This document shows, one piece after another, positions 23,587-35,159 of a stretch of 64,000 nt of DNA. The DNA comes from Cymbidium sinense (Eukaryota; Streptophyta; Magnoliopsida; Asparagales; Orchidaceae). Position 1 is the stretch's first letter; every line of letters starts with the position of its first letter. Below the pieces are notes generated by a model, which saw only the letters and a list, made by a program, of their open reading frames with translations, made no database searches and was not told the origin of the DNA. A program made the position numbers and the translations under genes. The DNA lies in NCBI GenBank assembly GCA_021442155.1, contig CM038222.1:56864266-56928265 (forward strand), given 5' to 3'.

Positions 23587-24030
23587 GGACCAAAATACAA
23601 TGAAATAACAAATAAAATGAAAGCAACAGTCAAAAAATAATTGAAACATACCCAACTAAACAAGATATATAAGCAGCCATTTTCTCAAGCTAAGTTGCAT
23701 CTCATATTAAAAAAGATTTAACATCATAGCCCTTTAAACACTACAACTCTAAGCAATTCAGCATAAAACCAAGAATATTATTGATAAACTAAGGACCAAA
23801 ATACAATGAAATAACAAATAAAATAAAAACTGCAGTCCAAAAGTAATTGAAACAGGCCCATCTAAACAAGATATATAAGTAGCCATTTTATCAAGCTAAG
23901 TTGTATGATTGCATCTCATATTAAAAAAGATTTAACATCACAGCCTTTTAAACACCTCAACTCTAAGCAATTCAGCATAAAACCAAGAATATTATTAATA
24001 AACTAAGGACCAAAATATAATGAAATAGAA
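23587..24030. repeat. Tandem and inverted repeats inside the hAT
   Basis: Two tandem units of about 206-214 bp start at GGACCAAAATAC (23587 and 23793), with a partial third at 24007. Part of the unit returns inverted at about 26785-26915, on the other side of the transposase, nearly base for base over about 110 bases. Confidence 0.85.
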
Positions 24031-24169
24031 AATTAAATGAAAGCAATAACCTGCTTGTAGCCAAATCCAATAATCTGAAGAATCTGGAGAGAAGAGAAGT
24101 AGTCATTTCTCATAATAACTGTCAGTATTTTTTAGGCTACCTGTATCATGTAGAATTTGATTTTTTTTT

Positions 24170-25971
24170 CTAATGAAGTAAATCTATTTTTGAAGGCTGA
24201 ATAGAACCAGATGTAACAACAAAATCAGTAAAACCTAACATACAATCAAAAGGAGATGAAAATGATGGCTCTCTTTGTAGTTGTGAAGACTCAAGTGCAG
24301 TTGCTATTGCTGAACTATAACTAGCATTGTTAGAAACATATTGATTATAAATCTCCAAAAAATTGATTCAACTTCTTTAATTTTGAAATCTATCTCTGAA
24401 GGTGAGTATATCTTTGGAAATATAAAATTTATAAGCTTCATCTTTAAGTGTGGATCTAACACAACCGCTACAGACATTAGTAAATTGCATTCTCCCCAGT
24501 ACTTGTCAAATTTAATTTTCATGGCATTTGCCATTTTTTTAATATACTCAGTTGATGAATTGCTTTCCTCCATCAACAACTTCTTAACATGCATAATAGT
24601 AGGTAAAAAAATATTTGTTGTAGGATATGTCGAACCAGAAATCATTTTCGTGATATTATGAAAAATAACAAGAAACTTCCTAATAATCTCATACCTTTCC
24701 CAATCAAAATCAAATGGCAACCACTTGTAATTGCTATCTCGGGCTGCATAATGGTGGAAAATACTACAAAAAATAAATGCATATTCAAGCATAATGTATG
24801 TAGAATTCCATAGTGTAGGAACATCAACAGATAAACCCTTCATAGTGGAAATCCCTAATTGCTTCGCCACCTCAACAAACTTATATAATCTAGCATGAGA
24901 CTTTTTAAGATATTTTATTGACTCTCTGATTTGATAAATAATATCTTGAATCTCCTTTAAACCATCTTGAACCATTATGTTCAAGATATGAGTACAACAT
25001 CTGACATGGAAGAAATAACCCATAGAATGTAACTTACCTCTTGACTGAAAATTAGATTTGAGAGCATTAGCGGAACATCATTATTACTCGCATTATCCAA
25101 TGTAATTGTGGAAACTTTATCCTACAAATTCCACTCCAACAAGCATTCACATATTGCATCACAAATAAAAGTACTTGTGTGAGGTGGTTCAAGATCAAAG
25201 AAACTAATAATACGCTTGTGTAATTTCCAAGACTCGTCAATATAATGAATTGTTAAGCACATGTACCTTACTGTTTGACTAGAAGTCCAACAATCAAATG
25301 TTAATGAGACAATAGGTATGATGTTAAGATATGCCTCCAGCTTTCCTTTTTCTGCTTCATAAACTTTCATGCAATCATTTTTTTATAGTATTTCTAGAAA
25401 CTCTTTCATAATTATGATTTAAGACCTTCAACAAAATATTGAACCAAGTATGCTCAACCATCATAAATGGATACTCATGCACAATTATCATTTTTATAAC
25501 TATTTCTCTAACATGAAGATGATCATAATTCTTTGGATCTATAAAAATAGGAAGCTCAATTTCTGAACTAGCATCAGAAGGCATAAAATTTAACAATTTC
25601 TGCCTTATATCTGGCAATTCCACAACTTGTTTATTTTTAGCTTTGATCTTATCACACTCCCTAACATGTCTAAGAAGTTGTGAAGTGGTGCCAGTCTTGG
25701 ATTTATGAAATTTTGTACAACAATACATGCATTGTAAATAGGAAGCATTGATGCCTTTTAAAGTAGAAATAGTTTCTGTAAAGTACTCCTAAACTGTAGA
25801 CTTCTTTTTTCTAGTCTTCATAGTAGGGATTCCTCCAACATTACTATCAAATATAATTGCTTTTGAAGAACTAGGTTGTGAAGAAAGATTAGAATTTTCA
25901 TTACTATTTTCATCCTCTATAGTAATCTCATTACCAAATGATGCAGTTTGAGATAGATCAAAATTTGACAT
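24170..25971 (-). pseudogene. hAT transposase (BED zinc finger), C-terminally damaged
   Basis: Start MSNFDLSQTASFGNEITIED at 25971. Next comes a BED finger (25640-25740): LQCMYC, then the TTSQLLRHVREC part supplying His and Cys. The RNase H-like core follows, with SLTFDCWTSSQTVRYMCLT (first catalytic Asp, about 25290) and TITLDNASNND (second Asp, about 25090-25115). The long block 24304-25023 has RCCTHILNIMVQDGLKEI, LWNSTYIMLEYA, TTNIFLPTIMHVKKLL and CNLLMSVAVVLDPHLKMKL. Frameshifts or stops lie near 25735, 25373, 25050 and 24330. After SGSIQPSKIDLL near 24180 the reading stops, and the hATC dimerisation domain is missing, so the enzyme is dead. It resembles the DAYSLEEPER/RICESLEEPER group. 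Confidence 0.88.
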
Positions 25972-28900
25972 GGTAGTAGACTATATTGAAAAAAAATGTG
26001 TCAAAACTAAAGGTACAATCCATATGCTACAAGTAAGAACATTAACATAATTTATTGTCACATTCCATATAGAACTGGAGCACTAGTAAATTTGACATAT
26101 TAAGCATAGAAAGTCAACTTAAACATGAAACATGAGGCTTTTCTTCTTAATCCCATCAAAGCTAAACATAATTAAATGAGAAGCCATTTACAAAACAACC
26201 TATTTTATTTGCTATTTTATTGTGTTTTGGTCTTTACCTTATCAAATAAGTTGGTTTATCATTTCTGGGTGTTCGAAGAATTTAAGCAGTCATCGAGCTA
26301 TAAAGGCATCATTGAATAGCTAATAAAATCTTTCAAACTGAGCCCATTTTATAAGTAAAGCAGCCATCAATATTATTAAGCTGTGAGCTTATTTTACTGC
26401 ATAAGACTATTTGGCTATTTTTGCTGTTATTTTGATATCAATCTACATACTATTTTCTCTTATTTTCTTAGCCATGAGGCCTGAGAGAAAACCCCACATG
26501 GAATATATATTATATACACACTATGCCATCAAATTTCAGTCACTTTATAAATTGACAAGTTAATGCTTCATTAGAAAGAAATCAAATTCTCCATGATACA
26601 GGCAGCCTAAAAAATACTAGTAGTTATTATGAGAAAAGGCTACTTTTCGACTTGCAGCTATTTTGAGATATGACTACTTGTTGTTCTCTCCAGATTCTTC
26701 ATTCATGAGGACTATTTGATACTATTTATATAGCAATTAAGCTACACTATTATGACTACATTAAGACTTAAGAGTAGTAATTTGTAAAGGGTTGTGATGT
26801 TAAATCTTTTTTAATATGAGATGCAACTTAGCTTGATCAAATGGCTGCTTATATATCTTATTTAGTTGGGTTTGTTTCAATTATTTTTTAACTGCAGCTT
26901 TCATTTTATTTATTATTCATTTATAAATACTAAACTAGAAACCGAAATCGAATACTTAATACTATTCCCCCTACATATAGATAGTAAACCCTAAAGGGCC
27001 TAAACTCCAAAATATGCACGATATTACAAAATCAAACTGAGAAAATACACTTCAGCATTTCATTGCACATTCCAACCAGAAATCGAACACTACAAATCAA
27101 ATATCCAAGAAATTTCAATAGCATATTAGCATTTTTGAGTCATCTAGAACCCATGCACTTCAGCAAGCCAGCAACTCAAGAAGTTAGGCAAAAGATGGAG
27201 AAACTACAAAATAATAAATGATACCGAACCGTAGAAATTAGAATGGTTTCAATTGGTGCCTCGACGGCTCGCTAATCGCTCTACCGTGGATTAAACTGAA
27301 TAATGCTCAGAAGTAGAGGGTAGAGGAGGCCAAGGAAGGAGAATAGGATAGGTCACATAAATAGGGCAAATAAGACTCAAAAGAAAGACGTAAGAGAAAG
27401 AGTCAAGAGTCAAGAGCAAGAAAAGTGTGTGAGTGGCAGCCTCGTAAGTTTTAAGTAGTTAGGGTTTAGGAATTAGGTTAAGATTTAATAAAAAAATCTC
27501 CTCAAATCTAAAAATATGAACTGTTCATTTCAACAATTAAAAATTTTAAATTAATTTTCATTGTTATAATGTGTCTAAATTTATTTAATTTAAATGTTAT
27601 TAATTAAATTACTTATTCATGCAAATAAAAATTGATTAATTAATAATTTAATTATAAAAAATATATATTATATAATTTTTATATAAATATTTATTTATTT
27701 CAAGCCTTATCGAGCCGAACACGAACGAACAAAAAATTGTTCATGTTCGACTCGTTTATATATCGAGCCTAATATAGTTGTTCATGTTCGGCTCGCATAC
27801 TTAACGAACGAGCAAAACACGAGCTACTTAACGAAGAACATGAGCTACTTATGAACAACGAGCTTTTGACAGCTGGCGCGGTCAAATGGAAGTGGAGGCA
27901 CCTGGAGTGGACCGGTTCGGGTCGGGTGGTTCCACTACTGCCAGTCCGATCTGAGGGTCGCGAGGGTCATGGGATCTGGGTGTGGCCAAGGACATGGTTT
28001 TGGGTCGTCGCGGAAGATGGCATCAGGGTCCTGAAAGGACCGGGAGGCGGACAGAGCTGCGGGGTTCTTGTCACGTGATGTGGTATGGATTTGGCCGGAT
28101 TGTGGGTGACCAGTGGAAACGATTTAATGAAGAAAGGAAAATCGAGAGGAAGAAAATTCACCTTTTTCAGGGGAGTTTTTTCTTGAATGTAAGAGAGTCA
28201 GGAGAGAGAAATGGGGGAGAGAGAGGAGAGTGGAAGAGAATGAGGAGGGAAGTTGTAGAATGGGGGGAGTGGTTATCTTTCTATTTTATTTATTTTTTTA
28301 ATTTTCTTTTTCAAAAAACTGAAAATAGGGGGAACGGTTGAGCATGGGGGTAATTTGGAAATTTTTAAATAAATTTAAATTTATTAAATATTTTAAATGT
28401 GGATTTCACGTCGGTAAATGCACATAGTCAATATATATAGATTTAGGGTAATTCCATTGTTCTGAACACAACGACACTGTTCGTTTCGCGATCGGAGGCC
28501 ATTTGGTTCGATCGGCGCCAAATTGAGTCAATTTTAACTTGAAATGCACGTCGCCGCTTTCGACAACTTGATTTTCATGCAGACTCATCCGAATCAAGTG
28601 TGAATGGTCTCATTTGATAAATTTTGATGTTTTAAAGCTAGTGGCTTGATCAATTTCATGAACAGAGGTCGTTTGATCTTTTTCAGTGCCTCCTGACCTT
28701 GATATGCGTGCGGGCATGTTGATGACTCGAGCGTTTGATTGGTTGCTCATCAAGTTGTCCAATATTTATATCCTAACCAATTTCGATGTTCTAAACATGA
28801 TGGCAAAATCCGTTCATTGATTAGAGATCATTTGAGTTAATTTTGATTACGTCCAGTGCGTTTCAGTCTCGATTTGCATGTTCTCACTTCAAATCACTCA

Positions 28901-29289
28901 ATATTTGCACAGACTCATCTAAATTGAGCACGGATAGCCTCATTTGATATATTTTGACATTTCAAAGCTAATGATGCAATCAATTTCATGAACGGAGGTC
29001 ATTTGGTCATCATTGCAGCTTCCCAACTCTAATATGTGCGTCGACATATTGATAGCTCGAGCGCTTAATCAATTGATCATTAGATTTTGCAATATTTATA
29101 TTTTGACCAATTTCAACATTCTAAATGCGATGGTGAAGTTCGTTCATCGATCGGAGGTCATTTCGACCATTTTCAGTGACTTCTAGTACATTTTGAGCCT
29201 CAATTTGTGCGTTGTCACCTCCGAAGTCCGTCGAATTCGATTTATGGGCTTATCTTGATTTATGACACATATGTGGAGGTCAACAGATG

Positions 29290-29313
29290 TGTTGCGAATC
29301 TGCTATGGATTGG
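29290..29313 (+). other. Degenerate primer binding site of Tat interior B
   Basis: TGTTGCGAATCTGCTATGG aligns with C's TGTTACGAATCCGCTGGGG and with the tRNA-Arg complement TGGCGACTCCGCTGGGG; decayed. The next bases (GGAATCTCTTTCCATCTTTG) also match the sequence following A's PBS. Confidence 0.7.
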
Positions 29314-29484
29314 AATCTCTTTCCATCTTTGGCTAGTCAAATTTGAGCTATAGTAGCAGTAAAGCATGATAAAAATTGAAATGTAAAATCAATTATCAAT
29401 GAAACTAAATCTAAGCTAATTATGTCATTATGACTAATCTACTTGTTCTTTATATCGATGAATCTTTAGAACACACTGTTCATC

Positions 29485-30228
29485 ATGAAGCTAGGTCGCA
29501 GAGCCAACATCCATCTAGCTAATGTTGTAATCAATACTAGAGATGTTGGAGCTATCATTCAATTTGGTAGTGTAGACTTCCCAACCATTGTTGTTATAAA
29601 TAATTCTCTATCTGAACCAACTGCATATTCTACGCACCAACCTATGCAATGGAGGAGGACTATAGGAATGGCTACTTTTACTACTAAGTTCCTCAAAAAA
29701 AACCTAAGTGTTCAAAATATTGGGTCATTCTGAAGTGTCAATCATGAAAAGAACCGTCACTGTGCAGAAAGTTTCAGTCATACCAGTAAATGCGACAACT
29801 CTGCCAATTGAACCTTTCACACTAGGAAGGCATGATGTTGAAGCCTCCTCTTCTGGAGGAAAACTAACTCAAAGGCAGCGGAGAAAGAAAAATGCTGAGT
29901 TGGAGCTCATCGCCACCGGCCATCTATTACACAACCAGAACCAACAATCAGCTCTGACACTTCAGAAGAAACAACCTGAAACTCTATTTATTCGAGTATA
30001 TAAAGTCCTAAAGGTTGTAAAAGAAAAGGTCTTATGAAGAAAAGATATCAAATGTCAATTACTAGAGAAGCCGAGAATGCTTCATTACAAAAGTTACCAT
30101 CAGTGGTAGTAAGAACTCATGATCGCTCTAAGCGAGCCCTCCATGGTGAACATCGGGGTGTGACACCTGAACCACATGTCCAGGAATCTTCTGCCGAAAG
30201 GTCCCGACAAAAAAGAAAACAAATATAG
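29485..30228 (+). pseudogene. 5' ORF of Tat interior B
   Basis: Opens MKLGRRANIHLANVVINTRD, the same protein start as in A (19966) and C. It continues through IQFGSVDFPTIVV and, after frame changes near 29730 and 30035, reaches HGEHRGVTPEPHVQESSAER with SRQKRKQI. The GEH...PHVQES...RSR block is repeated in weaker form near 30670-30740, so the gene contained a repeated basic module. No known domain. From 30230 to 30820 the frame is lost, and no gag core like A's 17962-18363 is present. Confidence 0.68.
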
Positions 30229-30819
30229 AGGCCAAAGCCTCGAGAAGAAGTTGCGACACAGAAGCTTCTTCACCTGGAAGTAATCTAACCCAGAGATAGC
30301 GGGGAAAGAGAAATAGTGAACTACGTGCTCAATAGTCATTGTTCAAGTAGACATTGTACAACTAGCTGTGAACCAGAAGTGAGTGTTCCAAACTATAACA
30401 TGTTTAACAACTTAAGATGAGTAAAGCAGAACAGCTCTATTGGTCAAATCAAATAGTCCTTATGGACCCGACAACATTAAGTTCCATCTTCTCCAGTGAG
30501 GAAACTCAAAATTGTGTATGGAAGAGTGTATTGGGTCCTCAAAGTTACTAAGGGGAAATGATTGATAAAAGGAAAATATGAAGGTCCTGTCATCAGGGAG
30601 GCTAGAGTTGCTCATTCAAAGAAACCTCCTCCTACAACCTTGATAAGATGTCTTATAATTCAAGTCCCCTATGGTGAGCATTGATGCGTGACACTTGGAC
30701 CACAGGTCTAAGAATCCACCGTAGAAAGGTCCCGACAAATTGGTGAGCAAATTTGGAAGCAAAATCTCGAAGCGAAATTGCCTTACAAAAAGACAATGAC
30801 GTGACATCTAGACCGTACT

Positions 30820-31265
30820 CCCACAAAATTCACTCCTTATGCGCAAGTATTTGGAGATAAAATAGTCTTGCCACTTGAAGTTGAATTACCTTCACTCCAA
30901 ATAGCCATTCAATACAATCTCACCTAAGATGAGAATGTCCATCTACGGATGGAAGAGCTTAATACGCTTGATGAGGTCAGTCTCCAAGCTTAGCAAAATT
31001 TAGAAGTTTATCAAGCAAGGATGTCCAAAGTATTCTCAATCATATGGTCCATCCTCGAGCTTTTCAAATAGGAGAATTGGTCATGGTACTGAGAAGACCA
31101 ATTATTCCTAATTAAAAATTTGGTGGCAAATTTGACCCTAACTGGGAAGGCCCTTTTGTCATTGAAAAAGTGTATCAAGGAGGGGCATACCAACTCATCA
31201 ACCTAAAGGATGAAAGACCAATGCTGCCAATTAATGGCTGATACTTGAAAAAGTATTATACATGA
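30820..31265 (+). pseudogene. Integrase C-terminus joined to the 5' ORF (deletion-type interior)
   Basis: Reads DRTPTKFTPYAQVFGDKIVL, LEVELPSLQIAIQYNLT and ENVHLRMEELNTLDEV, then after frame changes PNWEGPFVIEK-like sequence, collinear with the full integrase at 35890-36329. Nothing of gag core, protease, RT, RNase H or the integrase catalytic core lies between this and the 5' ORF. C at 61620-62075 has the same join. After it, 31266-31690 is non-coding 3' flank of the type seen at 36330-36790. Confidence 0.85.
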
Positions 31266-31689
31266 TGACCACATTCTCGAGGTATAATAGAAATCCACCT
31301 GCAAGACAAGGGCATTTTTTTAGTATATCTATTTAGGTTGACATCGTGCTTTATGCCGAGATCCCTAAATAAACATACTTTAGATGAAAAATTTTTTCGT
31401 GAAAATTTTCCTATTACATAGAGGGAATTTTTAGATTTTTATATATAGATGAAATCAATGTTGTATGTTAAAATCCTCTTTAGAGTATAGCAATTCAAAT
31501 ATTGATGTATTTATATTTTTTTTATCTTGAAAATTCTTCTAAATGTACTTTAAAATTCTAAAGATAGGGGCATTTTTTAGTTTATGTTTATTTGAGTCAT
31601 CATCTATAAGATGAGATCCTCAAATATATGCTGATTCAGGTTGACATCGAGCTTTATGTTGAAATCCTTGAATATATCCATAATTATCA

Positions 31690-32190
31690 TTGTTAAGATG
31701 TTAGGAATGGTAGGTCATAATCATCCTCTTTATGTTACTGCAAAGAGTGATGGCATCTCGATCAGCCGAATATTGATTGATCCAGGTTCTTCTATCAATC
31801 TTATGAGTCTAAAGGTATTAAGAGGATTATCACTTCATATCCAACATCTTGGGAGAGACAAGTTGATGGTTCATGGTTTCAATGAAAAGGGGCAGAAAAC
31901 TCTGGGTTATTTTATTCTCCCACTCAAGTTCAAGGATTTATATATAGAAGCCAAGTTTCATGTAATCGATGCTGATACATCATTTAGAGCTATCTTTAGT
32001 CGACCGTGGCTGCATGAGTATGGCATGGTCCCATCAACTATGCATCAATGTATGAAGTATCTAGAAGATGGAGAAGAATTCAGAATTCTCGGTGACCTAC
32101 AATCATTCTCCGTCAATGAAAAAAGATCTATGAAAATGCAAAATATTTCATCCTCAAAGAGCCTAAGCAAATAGAGCCTCTTGAAGTAGT
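31690..32190 (+). pseudogene. Aspartic protease of Tat element B
   Basis: Retropepsin-type domain: active-site block ISRILIDPGSSINLMSLKVL (D-P-G in place of the usual D-S/T-G), then LMVHGFNEKGQKTLGYFILP, AKFHVIDADTSFRAIFSRPW and LHEYGMVPSTMHQCMKYLED, the typical order in plant Ty3/gypsy polyproteins. The preceding sequence MVGHNHPLYVTAKSDGI fits the protease entry. The ORF is open to 32174. It would cleave the gag-pol polyprotein. This domain is absent from A. The stretch 32190-33090 is the linker to RT, with recognisable but shifted coding (SKSIPHLGSDTEEGEDIP near 32310). Confidence 0.88.
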
Positions 32191-33090
32191 AGCATCCACT
32201 TCAGGAATTAAAAAGTAATTTTATAAAGTGAAAGAGTAGAAGCAAAGAGGAAGAAAGAAGGCAATGCCAACTCTCCCTAAAGCACTTGATTCTGCACCTA
32301 AGTCAAGCAAATCAATTCCTCATTTAGGAAGTGACACAGAAGAAGGAGAAGATATTCCTATCAAACCTAATGGAACTTATAAGCTCTCAAGAAAAGCAGA
32401 GTATAAAATAAGTGATTCTAATTGGTATGATTTTGAATCACTTATGGAAATAGAGTTCAAATGGTTGCATCAAGAATGACAGCTCACTTGGAAGAGTCAG
32501 ATGACTCACTCAAGTTATACCCATCCCTCAGCAGTGCTTCAAAGAAATTAGTCCGCTGGAGGTTCATAATATTGAAGAATTTATAACATTCTATGTGCCG
32601 CCATTAAGTGAGAGTGGTGGAATAAGAACTCTGTTTTATAAATCTGAAGAGTCTCAGCCTTAAAATTTTGAACAGCCTGCTCAAAATAAAAGTTTTGATG
32701 AGATAGTACCAACAAGAATACAAATATACTATCCATAAAAATTATGAAGAATGATGCATAAGCTTGGAATTCATATTGGAACTACTAAACATAGAAACTC
32801 ATAGTGATGAAGGAGATGATTCTCATGAAATTTCTCTTACAAAAGATGAAGAAGTAGAAGTCAAGCTCGCACCTGAAGAACTTGAAGATGGTGAACAATA
32901 GCTACTATGGATGAACTTAAAAAAAATCAACCTAGGAGCTGAGGATGATCCTCGTCCAACTTTTGTCAATGTCTTTCTACCTGATTAGAAAGTTGAAGAG
33001 CTAAAAATGCTACTTTGTGAATTCATGGATTACTTTCCCTAGACATATTCTGAAATATCAGGCTTATCCCCTGATATAGCGGTTCATAAA

Positions 33091-34344
33091 CTTGTTATTA
33101 AACTAGATGCAACACCCGTTAAGCAAGCTCCTAGGCGAATGAGATTGGAGATTGAAGAGCAGGTAATTGCAGAAACTAAGAAACTGATCGAAGCAGGTTT
33201 CATCCAGGAGGAGAAGTATGCGGATTGGATAACTAACATTATTCCAGTTAGGAAGAAGAATGGCCACATCCATCTCTGCATTGACTTCCGGGACTTAAAT
33301 AAGGTTTGCCTAAAAGATGACTTTCTGCTTCCAATATCAGAACTATTGATGGACAACACTTCCAACAATGACATATTCTCATTCATGGACGGATCATCGG
33401 GATACAACCAAATCAAAATGGCACCTGAGGATGAAAAGCATACATCATTCAGAACACCTATTGGCATCTATTGCTACACGATCATGCCCTTTGGCCTAAA
33501 AAATGCTGGAGCTACATACCAAAGAGTCATGATGCATATTTTTGATGAGTTGATTCATCAAAAGGTGGAATGTTATGTCGATGATTTGGTGGTGAAAAGC
33601 TGAAACCGTGAAAACCACTTTGAAGACTTGAGAATTGTATTGGAGAGAATCAGAAAATATGATCTCAAGATGAATCCTCTAAAATGTGCATTTGGGGTAT
33701 CCTCTAGAAAATTCCTGAGGTACATTGTACGTCACAGAGGTATTGAAATTGATCCTGTTAAAATCAAAGCAATTATGGAGATTCCTCCACCAAAAAATTT
33801 GCAGCAGCTTCGCTCTTTGTAAGGACAGTTGGCATTCATTCGTCAATTCATATCAAACCTATTAGGAGGCTGTCAACCATTTGCAAGGTTGATGAAGAAG
33901 GATGCTCCATTCAAATGGGACAAGGAGTGTCAGAAAGCCTTCAATAGCATCAAAAGCTACCTGTTAAATCTACCAATCCTTGTTGTGCCTACTCTTGGGA
34001 AGCTCCTCATTCTATACATAGCTGCATTAGAAGAGTCTCTCGGGGCATTATTGGCACAACACAATAAAGAAAGCAAAGAGAATGCTCTTTATTATATCAA
34101 TCGGAGGCTGATTGAAACAGAAATGAGATACTCTCCGATAGAGAAGTACTGTTTAGCATTGATCTTTACAGTCCAAAAGCTTCGTCATTATATGTTATCT
34201 CACAAAATTATCCTTATCTTAAGGATCGATCCGCTTAAGTACTTGATGATAAGACCATCATTGATAGGTCGCTTGGCAAGATGGGCAATATTGCTTCTAC
34301 AATTTAATATCACATACATTCCGCAGAAAGCAGTGATGGGATAA
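33091..34344 (+). pseudogene. Reverse transcriptase plus linked RNase H of Tat element B
   Basis: One reading frame runs from about 33100 to 34344 with only two internal stops (TGA at 33601, TAA at 33820). RT blocks: RMRLEIEEQVIAETKKLIEA, HLCIDFRDLNKVCLKDDFLL, FSFMDGSSGYNQIKMAPEDE, MPFGLKNAGATYQRVMMHIF, and the intact VECYVDDLVVK. The linked RNase H follows (KKDAPFKWDKECQKAFNSIK, LYIAALEESLGALLAQHNKE, RRLIETEMRYSPIEKYCLAL). In the LYIAALEE block the catalytic Asp expected in a working domain is not there, as is usual for Tat elements. This is the best preserved pol part in the window. Confidence 0.92.
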
Positions 34345-34454
34345 GTCTTAGCAAATTTTCTTGTTGCACATCCCATCCCGATGACTCATCTCTTAATGAC
34401 GATTTGCCTAATGAGCAAATTATGCTCAATCATGAAAGAGAAAATTCACAAATT

Positions 34455-34995
34455 TAAGAAATATACTTTGATGGAGCCTCATCGATCAAATAAGTCCAAC
34501 ATCTAAATTTCCCAAGAGCAAGAGCAAGAATCGGCATCATCTTCATAAAATCAGAAGGAGATAATGAGATGATCATATGGATTGATCGAGCCAAGAACTA
34601 ATAATGAAGCTGAAAATGAAGCATTAGTGGCTGGTCTGGAAGAAGTTATTTTCATAGGTATTCAGAACTTGCATATTTTTGGCGATTCTCAGCAAATTAT
34701 AAATCAAGTACTTAGCATATATAGAATTAACAAGATTGAGTTAACTTTCTATCACAAGCGAGTTCTTGACCTAATGAAGCAGATACCAAATATCACACTA
34801 ACTCGAGTCTCTCGATCTGAGAATAGCAAAGCTGACTGCTTAGAAAAATTAGCTAAGAAAATGACAAGTATGAATGGTGATTATATCATGATCAACATAT
34901 TTACTCAACGAGTTCTAGAGCCAGCAAAGTATCAATCAATAGGGGTTATTCGACCCAGATGCACTCAGGTTGCTCCTCATACTCCTCAAAATTAA
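34455..34995 (+). pseudogene. Second RNase H of Tat element B
   Basis: The additional RNase H characteristic of Tat elements. All four catalytic positions can be seen: Asp in YFDGASSIK (about 34456, another frame), Glu in IEPRTNNEAENEALVAGLEE, Asp in LHIFGDSQQIINQVLSIYR, and Asp in SRSENSKADCLEKLAKK. It sits between the degenerate RT-linked RNase H and integrase. The 34582-34995 part is in the same frame as RT. It presumably takes over RNA removal during reverse transcription in live relatives. Confidence 0.87.
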
Positions 34996-35159
34996 TAAGA
35001 AGTTGTACCAAGAAGAACTAAGAATGATATTGCCTCAGAAAAGTAGTGTGAAGCACTTACGGTAAAAGAGTCACATGATTGGAGGTAACCTTTCATCGAC
35101 TATTTTAAAGAAGGCAAATTACCAAATAATAGATCATTGGTAGCTCAAATCGAGAAGAG

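Larger units (their letters stand above)
22740..27862 (-). mobile_element. hAT DNA transposon (defective) nested in the Tat LTR
   Basis: About 5.1 kb interrupting the GC-rich part of the LTR. The left end TAGATGTGTAAACGAGCCGAGC resembles the terminal repeats of a common plant hAT group. Both ends are dense in subterminal GCTCG/CGAGC and GTTCG motifs (22745-22900 and 27710-27860), as in hAT elements. The right terminal repeat is not a clean match and I could not fix an 8-bp target duplication, so both ends are accurate only to about 20 bases. The interior carries a BED-finger transposase (24170-25971, minus) flanked by an internal inverted repeat. 26000-27700 is AT-rich with no other gene seen. 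Confidence 0.8.
20136..29285 (-). mobile_element. 5' LTR of Tat element A, split by a hAT insertion
   Basis: The minus-strand LTR starts TGTTGACC at 29285 and ends GAAGCCCACA at 20136, next to the PBS, so it is the 5' LTR of element A. Without the hAT (22740-27862) it is about 4.0 kb, close to LTR3's 4.2 kb. It carries the inverted subrepeat array (about 28400-29285), a GC-rich block interrupted by the hAT (about 22380-22740 and 27860-28130), inverted diverged 93-bp repeats and a TA tract. It lacks roughly 500 bases present in LTR5 (about 58650-59190). The segment at 21060-21400 differs from the other LTRs. Confidence 0.88.
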
